Positions 22,006 through 36,101 are shown, counted from the stretch's first letter. The stretch: 48,453 bases of DNA from Paulinella micropora (GCA_009731375.1 BJOX01000200.1:579265-627717); one strand, 5' to 3'. Notes: generated by a model from the sequence alone, not told the origin. Translations and numbers: made by a program.

Positions 22006-22160
22006 CGCCAGGCTGGTATGTAAGTAAACAAGTAAGTAAGTAAGTAAATAAGTAAGTGAGTAAGTAAGTAAGTAAGCAAGCAAGTAAGTAAGTAGTAAGT
22101 AAGTAAGTAAAGTAAGTAAGTAAGTGAGTAAGTAAGTAAGTAAGTAAGTAAGTAATAGTA
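21951..22160. repeat. (GTAA)n array
   Basis: About 200 bp of GTAAGTAAGTAA on the transcribed strand, interrupted by a short unique piece at 21983-22018. Each GTAAGT is a consensus-like 5' splice site. Confidence 0.93.
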
Positions 22161-23746
<1,586 letters not shown>

Positions 23747-23817
23747 GGAGAGTGGAGAGGTGACACAGCGCATTCTAGAGAGCATTCTCTTACGCCTGAT
23801 TGAGCCTGCTATCAGCG
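23747..23817 (+). CDS. Exon 20: ESGEVTQRILESILL
   Basis: GTACAG precedes and GTCTGC follows. It is 71 nt, phase 2 to 1, reading ESGEVTQRILESILLRLIEP then AIS. It looks like an amphipathic helix. It is the last and most complete member of a nine-copy array. The donor is chosen because exit phase 1 fits exon 21. Confidence 0.7.
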
Positions 23818-24230
23818 GTCTGCAGCTTCTTCCCCCCTTTTCTCTTTTGCTTTTTATTCGTTCTATTCATTTTATTCATTTCATTCATTTTATTTTCATT
23901 TCATTCATTTCATTTTATTCATTTTATTTACTTGGTTGAAGGTGTGGTTGCGGGTGCCCCCCCCCCCGAGGACCAAAAAGCGCCCAGGCATATTTGCTTT
24001 TTTTGTTGTTGTTGTTGTTTTGTTTGTTTGTTTGTTTGTTTGTTTATTTTTTATTTTTATTTATTCATTTATTTATTTGTTTATTTATTTATTTATTTCA
24101 TTTATTTCAATATTTCATTTATTTCATTTGTTTCATTTGTTTTATTTATTTTATTTATTGATTTATTGATTTATTGATTAATTGATTTTATTGATTTTAT
24201 TTATTTATTTATTTATTTATTTATTCATAT

Positions 24231-24261
<31 letters not shown>

Positions 24262-24266
24262 TTTGT

Positions 24267-24297
<31 letters not shown>

Positions 24298-24341
24298 TTC
24301 ATTTATTTATTTTATTCACCCTTTTATTTATTAATACATAG
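23818..24341. repeat. Intron: partial exon-21 copy and (TTTA)n
   Basis: (ATTC)n-like sequence to 23930, a copy of the exon 21 start at 23942-23988 (reads GVVAGAPPPEDQKAP), then about 330 bp of (TTTA)n with TTTG and TTTC variants to the acceptor CATAG. Confidence 0.9.
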
Positions 24342-24416
24342 GTGTGTACGCGGGTGGGCCCCCCGAGGAGAAAAAAGCGGACGAGCCCGCACCACTCAAC
24401 CCATCACTGCACGTTG
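24342..24416 (+). CDS. Exon 21: VYAGGPPEEKKADEPAPL
   Basis: CATAG precedes and GTGATC follows. It is 75 nt, phase 1 to 1, ending NPSLHV. It is Pro/Glu/Lys-rich and likely disordered. A truncated, diverged copy precedes it at 23942. Confidence 0.75.
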
Positions 24417-24419
24417 GTG

Positions 24420-24465
<46 letters not shown>

Positions 24466-24520
24466 TCTATTTTAGTTCATGGCATATTCTTATTTTATTT
24501 TATTTCTTTTCTTTTTTTTT

Positions 24521-24578
<58 letters not shown>

Positions 24579-24847
24579 NNNNNNNNNNNNNNNNNNNNNN
24601 NNNNNNNNNNNNNNNNNNNNNNNNNNNNNNNNNNNNNNNNNNNNNNNNNNNNNNNNNNNNNNNNNNNNNNNNNNNNNNNNNNNNNNNNNNNNNNNNNNNN
24701 NNNNNNNNNNNNNNNNNNNNNNNNNNNNNNNNNNNNNNNNNNNNNNNNNNNNNNNNNNNNNNNNNNNNNNNNNNNNNNNNNNNNNNNNNNNNNNNNNNNN
24801 NNNNNNNNNNNNNNNNNNNNNNNNNNNNNNNNNNNNNNNNNNNNNCC

Positions 24848-24878
<31 letters not shown>

Positions 24879-25306
24879 ACCACACACACACACACACACA
24901 CTTTTTAACTCGTATCCTTTTCGTTACTACTTTCTTTTTTTCAATTCTTATTTTTATTTCTTGAACAAAGCTTTTGTTCGTTTTTTACTTTTTCCAAGCG
25001 CCTCCTTTCCTTCCTTTCCTTTCTTTCCTTCCTCACCTTCCTTTCCTTCCTTTCCTTCCTTTCCTTCCTTGCCTTCCTTTTCTTCCTTTCCTTTCCTTTC
25101 CTTTCCTTTCCCTTCCTTTCCTTCCTTTCCTTCCTTTCCTTTCCTTTCCTTTCCTTTCCCTTCCTTTCCTTCCTTTCCTTCCCTTCCTTCCCTTCCTTCC
25201 TTTCCTTCCTTCCTTCCTTCCCTTCCTTCCCTTCCTTCCTTCCCTTCCTTACTTCCCTTCCTGTCCTTCCCTTCTTCCTTTCCTTCCTTTCCTTCCCCTG
25301 TCTCAG
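24417..25306. repeat. Intron: (TATC)n, poly-T, 267-N gap, poly-C, (CA)n, (TTCC)n
   Basis: Gap 24579-24845 lies between a poly-T run and a poly-C run. (TTCC)n/(TTTCC)n occupies 25003-25298 and serves as the polypyrimidine tract before TCTCAG. 24900-25000 is unique, with no exon seen. Confidence 0.92.
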
Positions 25307-25455
25307 CCGCAGACAAGGCAGGAGCCCCGTCGTCCCCTGCCACAGGCCCCATATCTAGCCATGGCTCCAAAGAAGACAGCAAGCAACCAGCCATGGCCTC
25401 GCCCGCCAAAGCCACGACCTCTAGCGACGAGGACAAGAAGCAGGCAGCACAACAT
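25307..25455 (+). CDS. Exon 22: Ser/Ala/Lys-rich exon
   Basis: TCTCAG precedes and GTATGT follows. It is 149 nt, phase 1 to 0, reading ADKAGAPSSPATGPISSHG, SKEDSKQPAMASPAKATTSS and DEDKKQAAQH. Low complexity but not repeat-derived; probably disordered. A very clear exon. Confidence 0.85.
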
Positions 25456-26204
25456 GTATGTATGTATGTATGTAGGTAGGTAGGTAGGTAGGTTGGTAGG
25501 TAGGTAGGTAGGTAGGTGGGTAGGTAGGTGGGTAGGTAGGTATGTATTTATGTATGTATGTATGTATGTATGGATGGATGTATGTATGTATGTATGTATG
25601 TATGTATGTATGTTTGTATGTATGTATGTATGTATGTATTTTATGTATGTATTTTATGTATGTATGTATGTATGTATGTATGCATGCATGTATGTATGTA
25701 TGTATGCATGTATATATGTATTTGTATGTATGTATGTATGTATGTATGTATTTTATGTATGTATGTATTTTATGTATGTATGTATGTATGCATGTATGTA
25801 TGCATGTATGCATGTATATATGTATATGTGTGTATGTGTGTATGTATGTGTATGTATGTATGTATGTATGTATGTGTATGTATGTATGTATGTATGTATG
25901 TATGTATTTATGTATGTATGTATGTATGTATGTATGTATGTATGTATATGTATGTATGTGTGTATGTATGTATATATGTACGTATGTACGTATGTACGTA
26001 CGTATGTACGTACGTATGTATGTATGTATGTATGTATGTATGTATGTATGTATATGTATGTATGAATGTTTGTATGTATGCCTGGCATGGATGGTACGGT
26101 CGTACATACAAACATGCATACGTACATACATACATACATACATACATACATGCATACATACATACATACTTACATACATACATACTTACATACATACATA
26201 CAAG
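25456..26204. repeat. Intron: (GGTA)n, (TATG)n, partial exon-23 copy, (CATA)n
   Basis: (GGTA)n at 25473-25545, (TATG)n to 26080, a short copy of the exon 23 start (GATGGTACGGTCGTACAT) near 26090, then complementary (CATA)n at 26101-26200. Confidence 0.92.
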
Positions 26205-26286
26205 GATGGCCCGGTCGCGCCGGCGGGAGAAAAAAGCCATTTGGAGGTGTCCGGACAGGAAGGACCGGCCGACATAGCGATAGATG
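26205..26286 (+). CDS. Exon 23: DGPVAPAGEKSHLEVSGQEG
   Basis: CAAG precedes and GTATAC follows. It is 82 nt, phase 0 to 1, ending PADIAID. A GC-rich unique island of unknown function. Confidence 0.78.
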
Positions 26287-26473
26287 GTATACACTATGTA
26301 TAATATATACAATACATACATACATACGTACGTACGTACATACATACATACATACATACATACACACACACACATACACACATACATACATGCATACATA
26401 CATACATACATACATACATGCATACATACATGCATGTACATATGCACGATCTAGACTGCTAATTTACCTGTAG

Positions 26474-26551
26474 GGGTGCTGGTTGCAGCATTGGAGGAAG
26501 AAAGCGAGGAGAACAAGGAAGGAAGTGGAGAGGGGGAAGACGAGAATAAAG
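26474..26551 (+). CDS. Exon 24: acidic exon VLVAALEEESEENKEG
   Basis: CTGTAG precedes and GTAGAG follows. It is 78 nt, phase 1 to 1, ending SGEGEDENK. The (CATA)n intron before it is 26300-26425. Its last 43 or so bases are repeated downstream with their donors. Confidence 0.8.
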
Positions 26552-26564
26552 GTAGAGAGAGAGA

Positions 26565-26606
<42 letters not shown>

Positions 26607-26645
26607 AAGGAAGGAAGTGGAGAGGGGGAAGAAGAGAATAAAGGT

Positions 26646-26679
<34 letters not shown>

Positions 26680-26716
26680 GGAACAAGGAAGGAAGTGGAG
26701 AGGGGGAAGAAGAGAA

Positions 26717-26766
<50 letters not shown>

Positions 26767-26805
26767 AAGGAAGGAAGTGGAGAGGGGGAAGAAGAGAATA
26801 AAGGT

Positions 26806-26836
<31 letters not shown>

Positions 26837-26884
26837 GATGGTAGCACAAGGAGGTGCAGAGGGGGGAGAAGAATAGAGGTAGAG

Positions 26885-26918
<34 letters not shown>
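26552..26918 (+). repeat. Four exon-24 donor-end copies in (GA)n
   Basis: GAACAAGGAAGGAAGTGGAG plus AGGGGGAAGAAGAGAATAAAG recurs at about 26601-26643, 26681-26722 and 26762-26804, with a degenerate fourth at 26844-26876. Two keep GTAGAG, one has GCAGAG instead. (GA)n separates them. Confidence 0.92.
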
Positions 26919-26919
<1 letters not shown>

Positions 26920-29693
26920 TTATATTATCATATATATCATCACCACCAGGGGATATTCATACTCATAACTATTAATGTTCTATTATGTTATATTATCATA
27001 TATCATCACCAGGGTTATACTCATATTACTAGTAATACTCTATTATATTATATTATCATATATCATCACCACCAGGCTATTCATACTCATATAACTATTA
27101 ATGTTCTATTATATTATCATATATATCATCACCAGGGGATATTCATACTCATATAACTATTCATGTTCTATTATGTTATATTATCATATATCATCGCTAG
27201 GGCTTGGTGACAGCTCTTGGACCCGTGTCATGCTTTATATATTTATATACCTTCTATATGAATGTATTTTTATACCTTTTCCATGATACATTAATGTATT
27301 CATATGATACTTGCATAATATATGTTATTATTACATACTATCTTATCCATAAGTATTCATTAACATGACATAACATAACATAACATAACATAACATAACA
27401 TAACATAACATAACATGACATGACATAACATAACATGACATGACATAACATAACATAACATAACATAACATAACATAACATGACATGACATAACATAACA
27501 TAACATAACACAACATAACAATATATAACATAACATAACATAACATAACATGACATGACATGACATAACATAACATAACATAACGTGACATGATATAACA
27601 TAACATGACATGACATAACATAACATAACATAACATAACATGATATGACATGACATGACATGACATGACATGACATAACATAACATAACATAACATGACA
27701 TGACATGACATAACATAACATAACATAACGTGACATGATATAACATAACATGACATAACATAACATAACATAACATGACATGACATAACATGACATAACA
27801 TAACATGACATAACATTACATAACATGACATAACATAACATAACACGTAACATGACATAACATGACATAACATAACATAACATAACATGACTTAACATAA
27901 CATAACATAACATAACATAACATAACATAACATTCGAGAGGTCATTGCCCACAAACGTTCATGTAAATATTACTGTCATTGTTCTGTTGTATTTATTATA
28001 CTATATCGTCACTAGGGGGGTGGATGACAAGTGGACCCGCTTCATTCCCTGGGGACAATCCTATCAATATGAATAATAATATTAGTATGCATGTTCTGCT
28101 ATATTGTATCATATCATACCATATTACTGTTAATTTTCTCTTGTATTTATTATACTATATCGTCACTAGGGGGGGAGTGGATGACAGCTCTTGGACCCAC
28201 GTCATTCTCGGCGACTATCCTATCAATATTAATAATAATATTAGTATGCATGTTCTGCTATATTGTATCATATCATACCATATTACTGTTAAATGTTCTC
28301 TTGTATTTATTATACTATATCGTCACTAGGGGTGGTGGATGACAGCTCTTGGACCTACGTCATTCTCGGCGACTATCCTATCAATATTAATAATAATATT
28401 AGTATATATTACTGTTAATGTTCTCTTGTATTTATTATACTATATCGTCACTAGGGGGGTGGATGACAGCTCCCCACGTCATTCTCGGAGACTATCCTAT
28501 CAATATGAATAATAATATTATTATGCATGTTCTGCTATATTGTATCATATCATACCATATTACTGTTAATGTTCTGTTGTATTTATTATACGATATCGTC
28601 ACTAGGGGGGGGTGGATGACAGCTCTTGAACCCACGTCATTCTCGGAGACTATCCTATCAATATTAATAATATTAGTATTCATGTTTTGTTATATTGTAT
28701 CATATCATTCCATATTATTAATGTTCTGTTGTATTTATTATACTATATCGTCACTAGGGGGGGTGGATGACAGCTCTTGGACCCACGTCATTCTCGGCGA
28801 CTATCCTATCAATATGAATAATAATATTAGTATTCATGTTCTGTTATATTGCATCATATCATTCCATATTACTGTTAATGTTCTGTTGTATTTATTATAC
28901 TGCATCGTCACTAGGGGGGGTGGATGACAGCTCTTGAACCCACGTCATGCTCGGAGACTATCCTATCAATATTAATAATAATATTAGTATTCATGTTCTG
29001 TTGTAATGCATCATATCATTCCATATTATTAATGTTCTCTTGTATTTATTATACTATTTCATCACTAGGGGGTGTGTATGACAGAAACTCTTCACTTTTC
29101 CTTATCCTATCAATATTCATGTTAATGTTAGTGTTGATGTTGTGTTGTATTTGTATCATATATCATATCATCACTAGGGGTAGACGACAGCTCTTGGACC
29201 CGTGTCATGTATTGATGTTGTGTTGTATTTGTATCATGTATCATATCATCACTGCGGGTAGATGACAGCTCTTGGACCCGTGTCATTATTCATGTTAATG
29301 TATTGATGTTGTGTTGTATTGTATCATATATCATATCATCACTAGGGGTAGATGACAGCTCTTGTTGTGTTTGTATCGTATATCATACCATCACTAGGTG
29401 TAGATGCCAGCTCTTGGACCCGTGTCATTATTCATGTTAATGTTAGTATTGATGTTGTGTTGTATTTGTATCATATATCATACCATCACTAGGGGTAGAT
29501 TACAGCGCTTGGACCCGTGTCATTATTCATGTTAATGTTAGTATTGATGTTGTGTTGTATTTGTATCATATATCATATCATCACTTGGGGTAGGTAGACA
29601 GGTAGACAGGTAGACGACAGCTCTATCAGTATTCATGTTCATGTTAGTATTCATGTTGTGTTGTGTTTGTATCATGTATCATATCATCACTAG
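26919..29693 (+). repeat. About fifteen partial copies of exon 25, with (TAACA)n
   Basis: A unit containing TCATCACTAGGGG followed by GATGACAGCTCTTGGACCC and CGTCAT recurs near 27200, 28013, 28169, 28329, 28454, 28604, 28756, 28912, 29068, 29177, 29255, 29344, 29397, 29493 and 29588. Most keep the CACTAG acceptor and the first 12 or so codons of exon 25, then continue into AT-rich spacer. Four shorter CATCACCA-type units precede (26940-27140). A 570-bp (TAACA)n block sits at 27363-27935. Confidence 0.9.
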
Positions 29694-29744
29694 GGGTAGA
29701 CGACAGCTCTTGGACCCGTGTCATGCTCGGAGACAGGCCTGCTG
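29694..29744 (+). CDS. Exon 25: VDDSSWTRVMLGDRPA
   Basis: CACTAG precedes and GTATGT follows. It is 51 nt, phase 1 to 1, so frame-neutral. It is the last and only full member of its array. Exon 26 is a diverged paralogue that can replace or follow it. Confidence 0.75.
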
Positions 29745-31289
<1,545 letters not shown>

Positions 31290-31335
31290 CCTCTGATGAC
31301 AGCTCTTGGACACGCGTCATTCTTGGCGACAAGAG
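31290..31335 (+). CDS. Exon 26: SDDSSWTRVILGDK
   Basis: CACTAG precedes and GTATGA follows. It is 46 nt, phase 1 to 2, plainly homologous to exon 25 but with its own substitutions and a different end. It joins exon 27 in phase. Confidence 0.75.
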
Positions 31336-31908
31336 GTATGATAATCATATCGTAGCATAGCATATCATAGCATAGCATAGCATATCAGATCACATCACAT
31401 CACATCACATCACATCATATCATATCATATCATATCATAGCATAGCATAGCATAGCATAGCGTAGCGTAGCATAGCATAGCGTAGCATAGCGTAGCATAG
31501 CGTAGCATAGCGTAGCATAGCGTAGCATAGCGTAGCATAGCGTAGCATAGCGTAGCATAGCGTAGCATAGCGTAGCATAGCGTAGCATAGCGTAGCATGG
31601 CGTAGCATAGCGTAGCATGGCGTAGCATAGCGTAGCATAGCATAGCATAGCGTAGCAAAGAGCGCATAGCGTATAGCGTATAGCGCATAGCGCATAGCGT
31701 ATAGCGTATAGCGCATAGCGTGTAGCGTATAGCGTATAGCGTGTGGCACATCTCATATCATCTCATATCATCTCATATCATCTCATATCATCTCATGTCA
31801 TCTCATATCATCTCATGTCATATATCCATATCCATATCCATATCCATATCCACATCCATATCCATATCCACATCCATATCCATACATATATATATATATG
31901 TATATATA

Positions 31909-31948
<40 letters not shown>
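31336..31948. repeat. Intron: CATAG/CGTAG decamer, (CATAT)n, (CATATC)n, (TA)n
   Basis: About 200 bp of alternating CATAG and CGTAG (31436-31655), TATAGCG-type variants, (ATCTC/ATATC)n at 31748-31820, (CATATC)n at 31823-31883 and (TA)n to the acceptor ATCAG. Confidence 0.93.
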
Positions 31949-31985
31949 GATTCAAGTGATTGAAAGTACCAAAGCCCGCGCTGCC

Positions 31986-31987
<2 letters not shown>
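31949..31987 (+). CDS. Exon 27: [12 protein letters not shown]
   Basis: ATCAG precedes and GTATAT follows. It is 39 nt, phase 2 to 2, reading [13 protein letters not shown]. Its last 14-16 bases plus donor recur at 32046-32059, 32203-32218 and 33445-33461. Confidence 0.75.
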
Positions 31988-32041
<54 letters not shown>

Positions 32042-32235
32042 AAAAGCCCGCGCTGCCAGGTACCTACGAATATACATACATACATACATACATGCATACA
32101 TACATACATACATACATACATATAGACACACACATACATACACACATACACACATGCACACATGCATACATACATACATACATACATACATACAGCCACA
32201 CAAAGCCCGTGCTGCGAGGTAAGGTTTTATAAAGG

Positions 32236-32266
<31 letters not shown>

Positions 32267-32434
32267 TGTATGTATGTATGCATGTATGCATGTATGTATG
32301 TATGTATGTATGTATGTATGTATGTATGTACGTATGTATGTATGTATGTAATGTATGTATGTACGTACGTATGTATGTATGTATGTATGTATGTATGTAT
32401 GTATGTATGTATGTATGCATGCATGCATCTACGC
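31988..32434. repeat. Intron: (TA)n, (CATA)n, (TATG)n with two exon-27 donor-end copies
   Basis: AAGCCCGCGCTGCCAG|GTACCT ends at 32059 and AAGCCCGTGCTGCGAG|GTAAGG at 32218. The last has the strongest donor of the group. (TATG)n runs 32238-32460. Confidence 0.9.
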
Positions 32435-32538
32435 ATGTATTTATGCATGCATGTGTGTATGCGTAGGTAAGGTATTTCTAAGCATACTGTTCACCCTATC
32501 TTCTTCTCGCCACTTTGACTATCCATCTATCTATCTAC

Positions 32539-32587
<49 letters not shown>

Positions 32588-33325
32588 CGCAAACTAGAGC
32601 CATTATGATTTTCCATGAAAAACTGGTGGGTCCTCGTTTTTCACTGCAAAAGTACAGCCATTATGTTTTCCTGAAAAAAAAGGGGGGGGGGGCAAATCAT
32701 CATGGCTCCAGTTTGCGGTGAAAAGCGATGATTTTCCATGAAAAACTGGTGGGGCCTCGTGTTTCACCGCAAAGTACAGCCATGATGTTTTCGTGAAAAA
32801 AAAACGGGGGAAAAATCATAATGGCTCCAGTTTTCGGTAAAAAGCGAGGATCACGCAGCAGTCGAAGTGGCGAGAAGAAGATATAGAGCCATTATGATTT
32901 TCCATGAAAAACTGGTCGGCCGCTCGTTTTTCACCGCAAAAGTACAGTCATGATGTTTTCGTGGGAAAAAAAGGGGGGGGGGGGGGAAAAAAAAATAAAA
33001 AGAGANNNNNNNNNNGGGGGGGGGGGGAAATCATAATTGCTGTAGTTTGCGGTGAAAAGCGAGGATGCAGCTGTCAAAGTGGCGAGAAGAAGATATAGAG
33101 CCATTATGATTTTCCATGAAAAACTGGTGGGGCCTCGTTTTTCACCGCAAAGTACAGCCATGATGTTTTCGTGGAAAAAAAAACGGGGGAAAAAACCATA
33201 ATGGCTCCAGTTTGCGGTGAAAAGCGAGGATGCAGCTGTCAAAGTGGCGAGAAGAAGATAGGGTGAACAGTATGCTTAGAAATACCTTACCTATGCATAC
33301 ACACATGCATGCATAAATACATATG
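32435..33325. repeat. Inverted-repeat element with four internal tandem units
   Basis: The arms 32435-32519 and 33239-33325 are near-perfect reverse complements, both carrying AAGGTATTTCTAAGCATACT or its complement. The arms lie in (TATG)n and (CATA)n tracts, extending the pairing. Between them a unit of about 130 bp (CCATGAAAAACTGGTGGG ... TTGCGGTGAAAAGCGAGGA) occurs four times, with (TATC)n near the left arm and a 10-N gap at 33006-33015. No transposase seen. Confidence 0.82.
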
Positions 33326-33344
33326 CATACATACATACGTACAG

Positions 33345-33375
<31 letters not shown>

Positions 33376-33606
33376 CACATATATACATATATACATACAT
33401 GTATACATACATACGTATATACATATATACATACATAAAGCACCAAAACCCGCGCTGCCAGGTACATACATACATACATTACATTACATTACATTACATT
33501 ACATTACATTACATTACCTTACATTACATTACATTACCTTACCTTACCTTACCTTACCGTACCTTACCTTACCTTACCTTACATTGCATTACATTACATT
33601 ACATAG
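33326..33606. repeat. Intron: (CATA)n, third exon-27 donor copy, (TTACA/TTACC)n
   Basis: AAACCCGCGCTGCCAG|GTACAT ends at 33461, followed by (ATTAC)n/(CTTAC)n to the acceptor CATAG. Confidence 0.92.
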
Positions 33607-33632
33607 GTTACTGGAAGAATATGGCGATCCAG
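33607..33632 (+). CDS. Exon 28: LLEEYGDP microexon
   Basis: CATAG precedes and GTCTGC follows. It is 26 nt, phase 2 to 1, joining exons 27 and 29 in frame (ARAA-R-LLEEYGDP-E). It is short, so it rests mainly on phase agreement. Confidence 0.6.
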
Positions 33633-33641
33633 GTCTGCCCT

Positions 33642-33704
<63 letters not shown>

Positions 33705-33811
33705 GTGTGTGTGTGTGTGTCTCTCTCTCTCTCTTTATCTTTATCTCTCTCTCTCTCTCTCTCTCTCTCTTTATATCTCTCTCTCTCTCTCTCTCTCTCC
33801 TNNNNNNNNNN

Positions 33812-33872
<61 letters not shown>

Positions 33873-33929
33873 GCTCTCTCTCTCTCTCTCCATCTCTCTC
33901 GTTCTCTCTCTCTCTCTCTTTCTCTCCTG

Positions 33930-33961
<32 letters not shown>

Positions 33962-34136
33962 CTCATCCTCCTCCTCCTCCTCTCTCTCCTGCTCTCTCTC
34001 TCTCTCTTCTCTCTCTCTCTTTCTCTCTCTCTCTTTCTCTCTCTGTCTCTTTCTCTCTCTCTCTCTCTCTCTGTGTCTCTCTCTCTCTCTTTCCTTCTCT
34101 CTCTCTCTCTTCTCTCTTTCTCTTTCTTTCTTTCTA

Positions 34137-34173
<37 letters not shown>

Positions 34174-34228
34174 CTCTCTCTCTCTCTCCATCTATCTCTC
34201 ATGCATAAGCACATATATATACATACAG
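33633..34228. repeat. Intron: (CT)n with a 10-N gap
   Basis: About 560 bp of (CT)n with GT, TTTC and TCC variants; gap 33802-33811. Ends in a short unique piece ACATACAG. Confidence 0.93.
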
Positions 34229-34290
34229 AAACAGCGATGGACGAGGCACATAAGAACTCGTACTCTTGGAGTTCCTCTTTCCAGCAACTG
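34229..34290 (+). CDS. Exon 29: TAMDEAHKNSYSWSSSFQQL
   Basis: CATACAG precedes and GTAAAA follows. It is 62 nt, phase 1 to 0. It begins the part of the protein that resembles EcsC-family domains. Confidence 0.82.
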
Positions 34291-34423
34291 GTAAAACTAT
34301 CTATCTATCTATCTATCTATCCTTCTGTCCATCCTTCTATCCATCCATCCTTCCTTCCTTCCTACCCTCCTTCCTTCCTTCCTTTCTTCCTTCCTTCCTT
34401 CCTTTCTTTCTTTCTTTCTTCCT

Positions 34424-34482
<59 letters not shown>

Positions 34483-34518
34483 TTGTTTGCTTATTTATTT
34501 ATTTGTTTGTTTGTTTGT

Positions 34519-34553
<35 letters not shown>

Positions 34554-34566
34554 TTCATTTATATAT

Positions 34567-34597
<31 letters not shown>

Positions 34598-34761
34598 TTT
34601 CCTTCCCTTTCCTTTTCTTTCCTCTCCCTTTCCCTTTCCCTTTCCTTTCCTTTCCTTTCCTTTCCTTTCCTTCCTCTATTCCCTAGTCCGGTTTGTGAAC
34701 GTTGATTATTTTATCATCATCATCATCATCATTATTAGTATTATTATTATTATTATTATTT

Positions 34762-34793
<32 letters not shown>

Positions 34794-35137
34794 TACCATT
34801 TGGGCCCTGTCGCCAGTTCGATTCCCGTCGGTGCCACCAGTATTTTCATTGAACATACCGATCCGTCTGGACCAGTGTTTTCATTGAACATACCGGTCCG
34901 TCTGGAAGTGTTGGAACTGTCCTTGCGGGGGTGTCATTAGAGCCTATCGTCAATTCTTCGTACTCCCCTCACGGGTGAGACGATGGAGGCGCATGTGCAG
35001 AAATGCATCAGCCATTGACAGAGAAGCACTATTATTATTATTATTATTATTATTATTATCATTATTATTATTATTGTTATTGTTACTGTTACTGTTATTG
35101 TTATTGTTGTTGTTTTTGTTATTGTTATTATCATTAC

Positions 35138-35172
<35 letters not shown>

Positions 35173-35173
35173 C

Positions 35174-35261
<88 letters not shown>

Positions 35262-35283
35262 TCATTATTATTACTTGTGACAG
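34291..35283. repeat. Intron: (TATC)n, (TTCC)n, (TTTA)n, (ATT)n, dispersed repeat A, (TAG)n
   Basis: (TATC)n, (TTCC)n and (TTTA)n to 34605, pyrimidine repeat to 34680, (ATT)n at 34705-34792. 34796-35034 is dispersed repeat material: GTTCGATTCCCGTCGG, two CCG(A/G)TCCGTCTGGA units, and repeat A at 34945. (ATT)n and (TAG)n follow to TGACAG. Confidence 0.9.
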
Positions 35284-35325
35284 GTGTTGGGCTCCATGCC
35301 TTACGTCGGAGCGGCGTCGTCCCTG
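35284..35325 (+). CDS. Exon 30: VLGSMPYVGAASSL
   Basis: TGACAG precedes and GTCATG follows. Fourteen codons in phase 0. The small, hydrophobic composition would suit a buried or membrane-facing helix start. It reads on smoothly from exon 29. Confidence 0.8.
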
Positions 35326-35776
35326 GTCATGTGATCTGATGTGGGGTGGTGATGTGATGTGATGTGATGTGGTGTGATGTGATGTGTATGGATGCGATGT
35401 GATGTGATGTGATGTGATCCAAAATTTAATCTGATGTCATCTGATGTCATGTCATGTGATGTGATGTGATGTAGTGTGACATAAGTTAATCGTATATAAA
35501 ATAATATAATATGGCAGAATTTCCCGACGCTGCTGGAAATTTGGGCAGTAGCGCTGGTGTAACATAAAACGATACAATCTAACACTATGTAATACATCGC
35601 AACATAACATGATTTTATATAATATTTTATAGTTTAATTGTAGATGTGTTCTATGTGGCTGGGCCTTCGGGAAGTGGCGGCTGTGTGTATCACCAGATAG
35701 ATGATGTACTAGAACATTGAAGAAGATATTGTAGCGTAACACGAGAAAACATAACATCTCATATGCTGGGTTGTAG
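35326..35776 (+). repeat. Intron: (GATGT)n and two partial copies of exon 31
   Basis: (GATGT)n at 35340-35475. Copy 1 at 35518-35556 keeps an AG and reads NFPTLLEIWAVAL before GTGTAA; copy 2 at 35644-35682 keeps TTGTAG and reads MCSMWLGLREVAA. Confidence 0.85.
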
Positions 35777-35845
35777 ATTTTCCCAATGTGGCTGGAGATC
35801 CGGGAAGTAGCGCTGGTAGCAGCGCTACGAGGATATGACGTGGAG
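35777..35845 (+). CDS. Exon 31: EcsC-like core, first part
   Basis: TTGTAG precedes and GTCAGC follows. It is 23 codons in phase 0, reading [20 protein letters not shown] then DVE. The pattern W-L-x-x-R-x-x-A-x-x-A-x-x-x-G-Y-D matches my recollection of the EcsC family, where an aromatic-Leu-Arg helix precedes GYD. It is the full member of a three-copy array. Confidence 0.82.
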
Positions 35846-35866
35846 GTCAGCTAACTACCTACCTAC

Positions 35867-35909
<43 letters not shown>

Positions 35910-35957
35910 CCTATCTCTCTATCTATCTATATATCTATCTATCTGTCTATCTATCTG

Positions 35958-35992
<35 letters not shown>

Positions 35993-36006
35993 CTACCTAT
36001 CTATCA

Positions 36007-36043
<37 letters not shown>

Positions 36044-36067
36044 CTTACCTAGTTACCTACCTACCTA

Positions 36068-36101
<34 letters not shown>

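Noticed and set aside
22015-22018. Four-nucleotide exon GCTG between CCAG and GTATGT
   Set aside because: It would repair the phase between exons 19 and 20, but four bases carry no evidence and the neighbouring gap is a likelier place for the missing exon.
34695-34705. Exon after CCCTAG (TCCGGTTTGTGA)
   Set aside because: Phase 0 gives a stop at the fourth codon, and exon 29 joins exon 30 perfectly without it.
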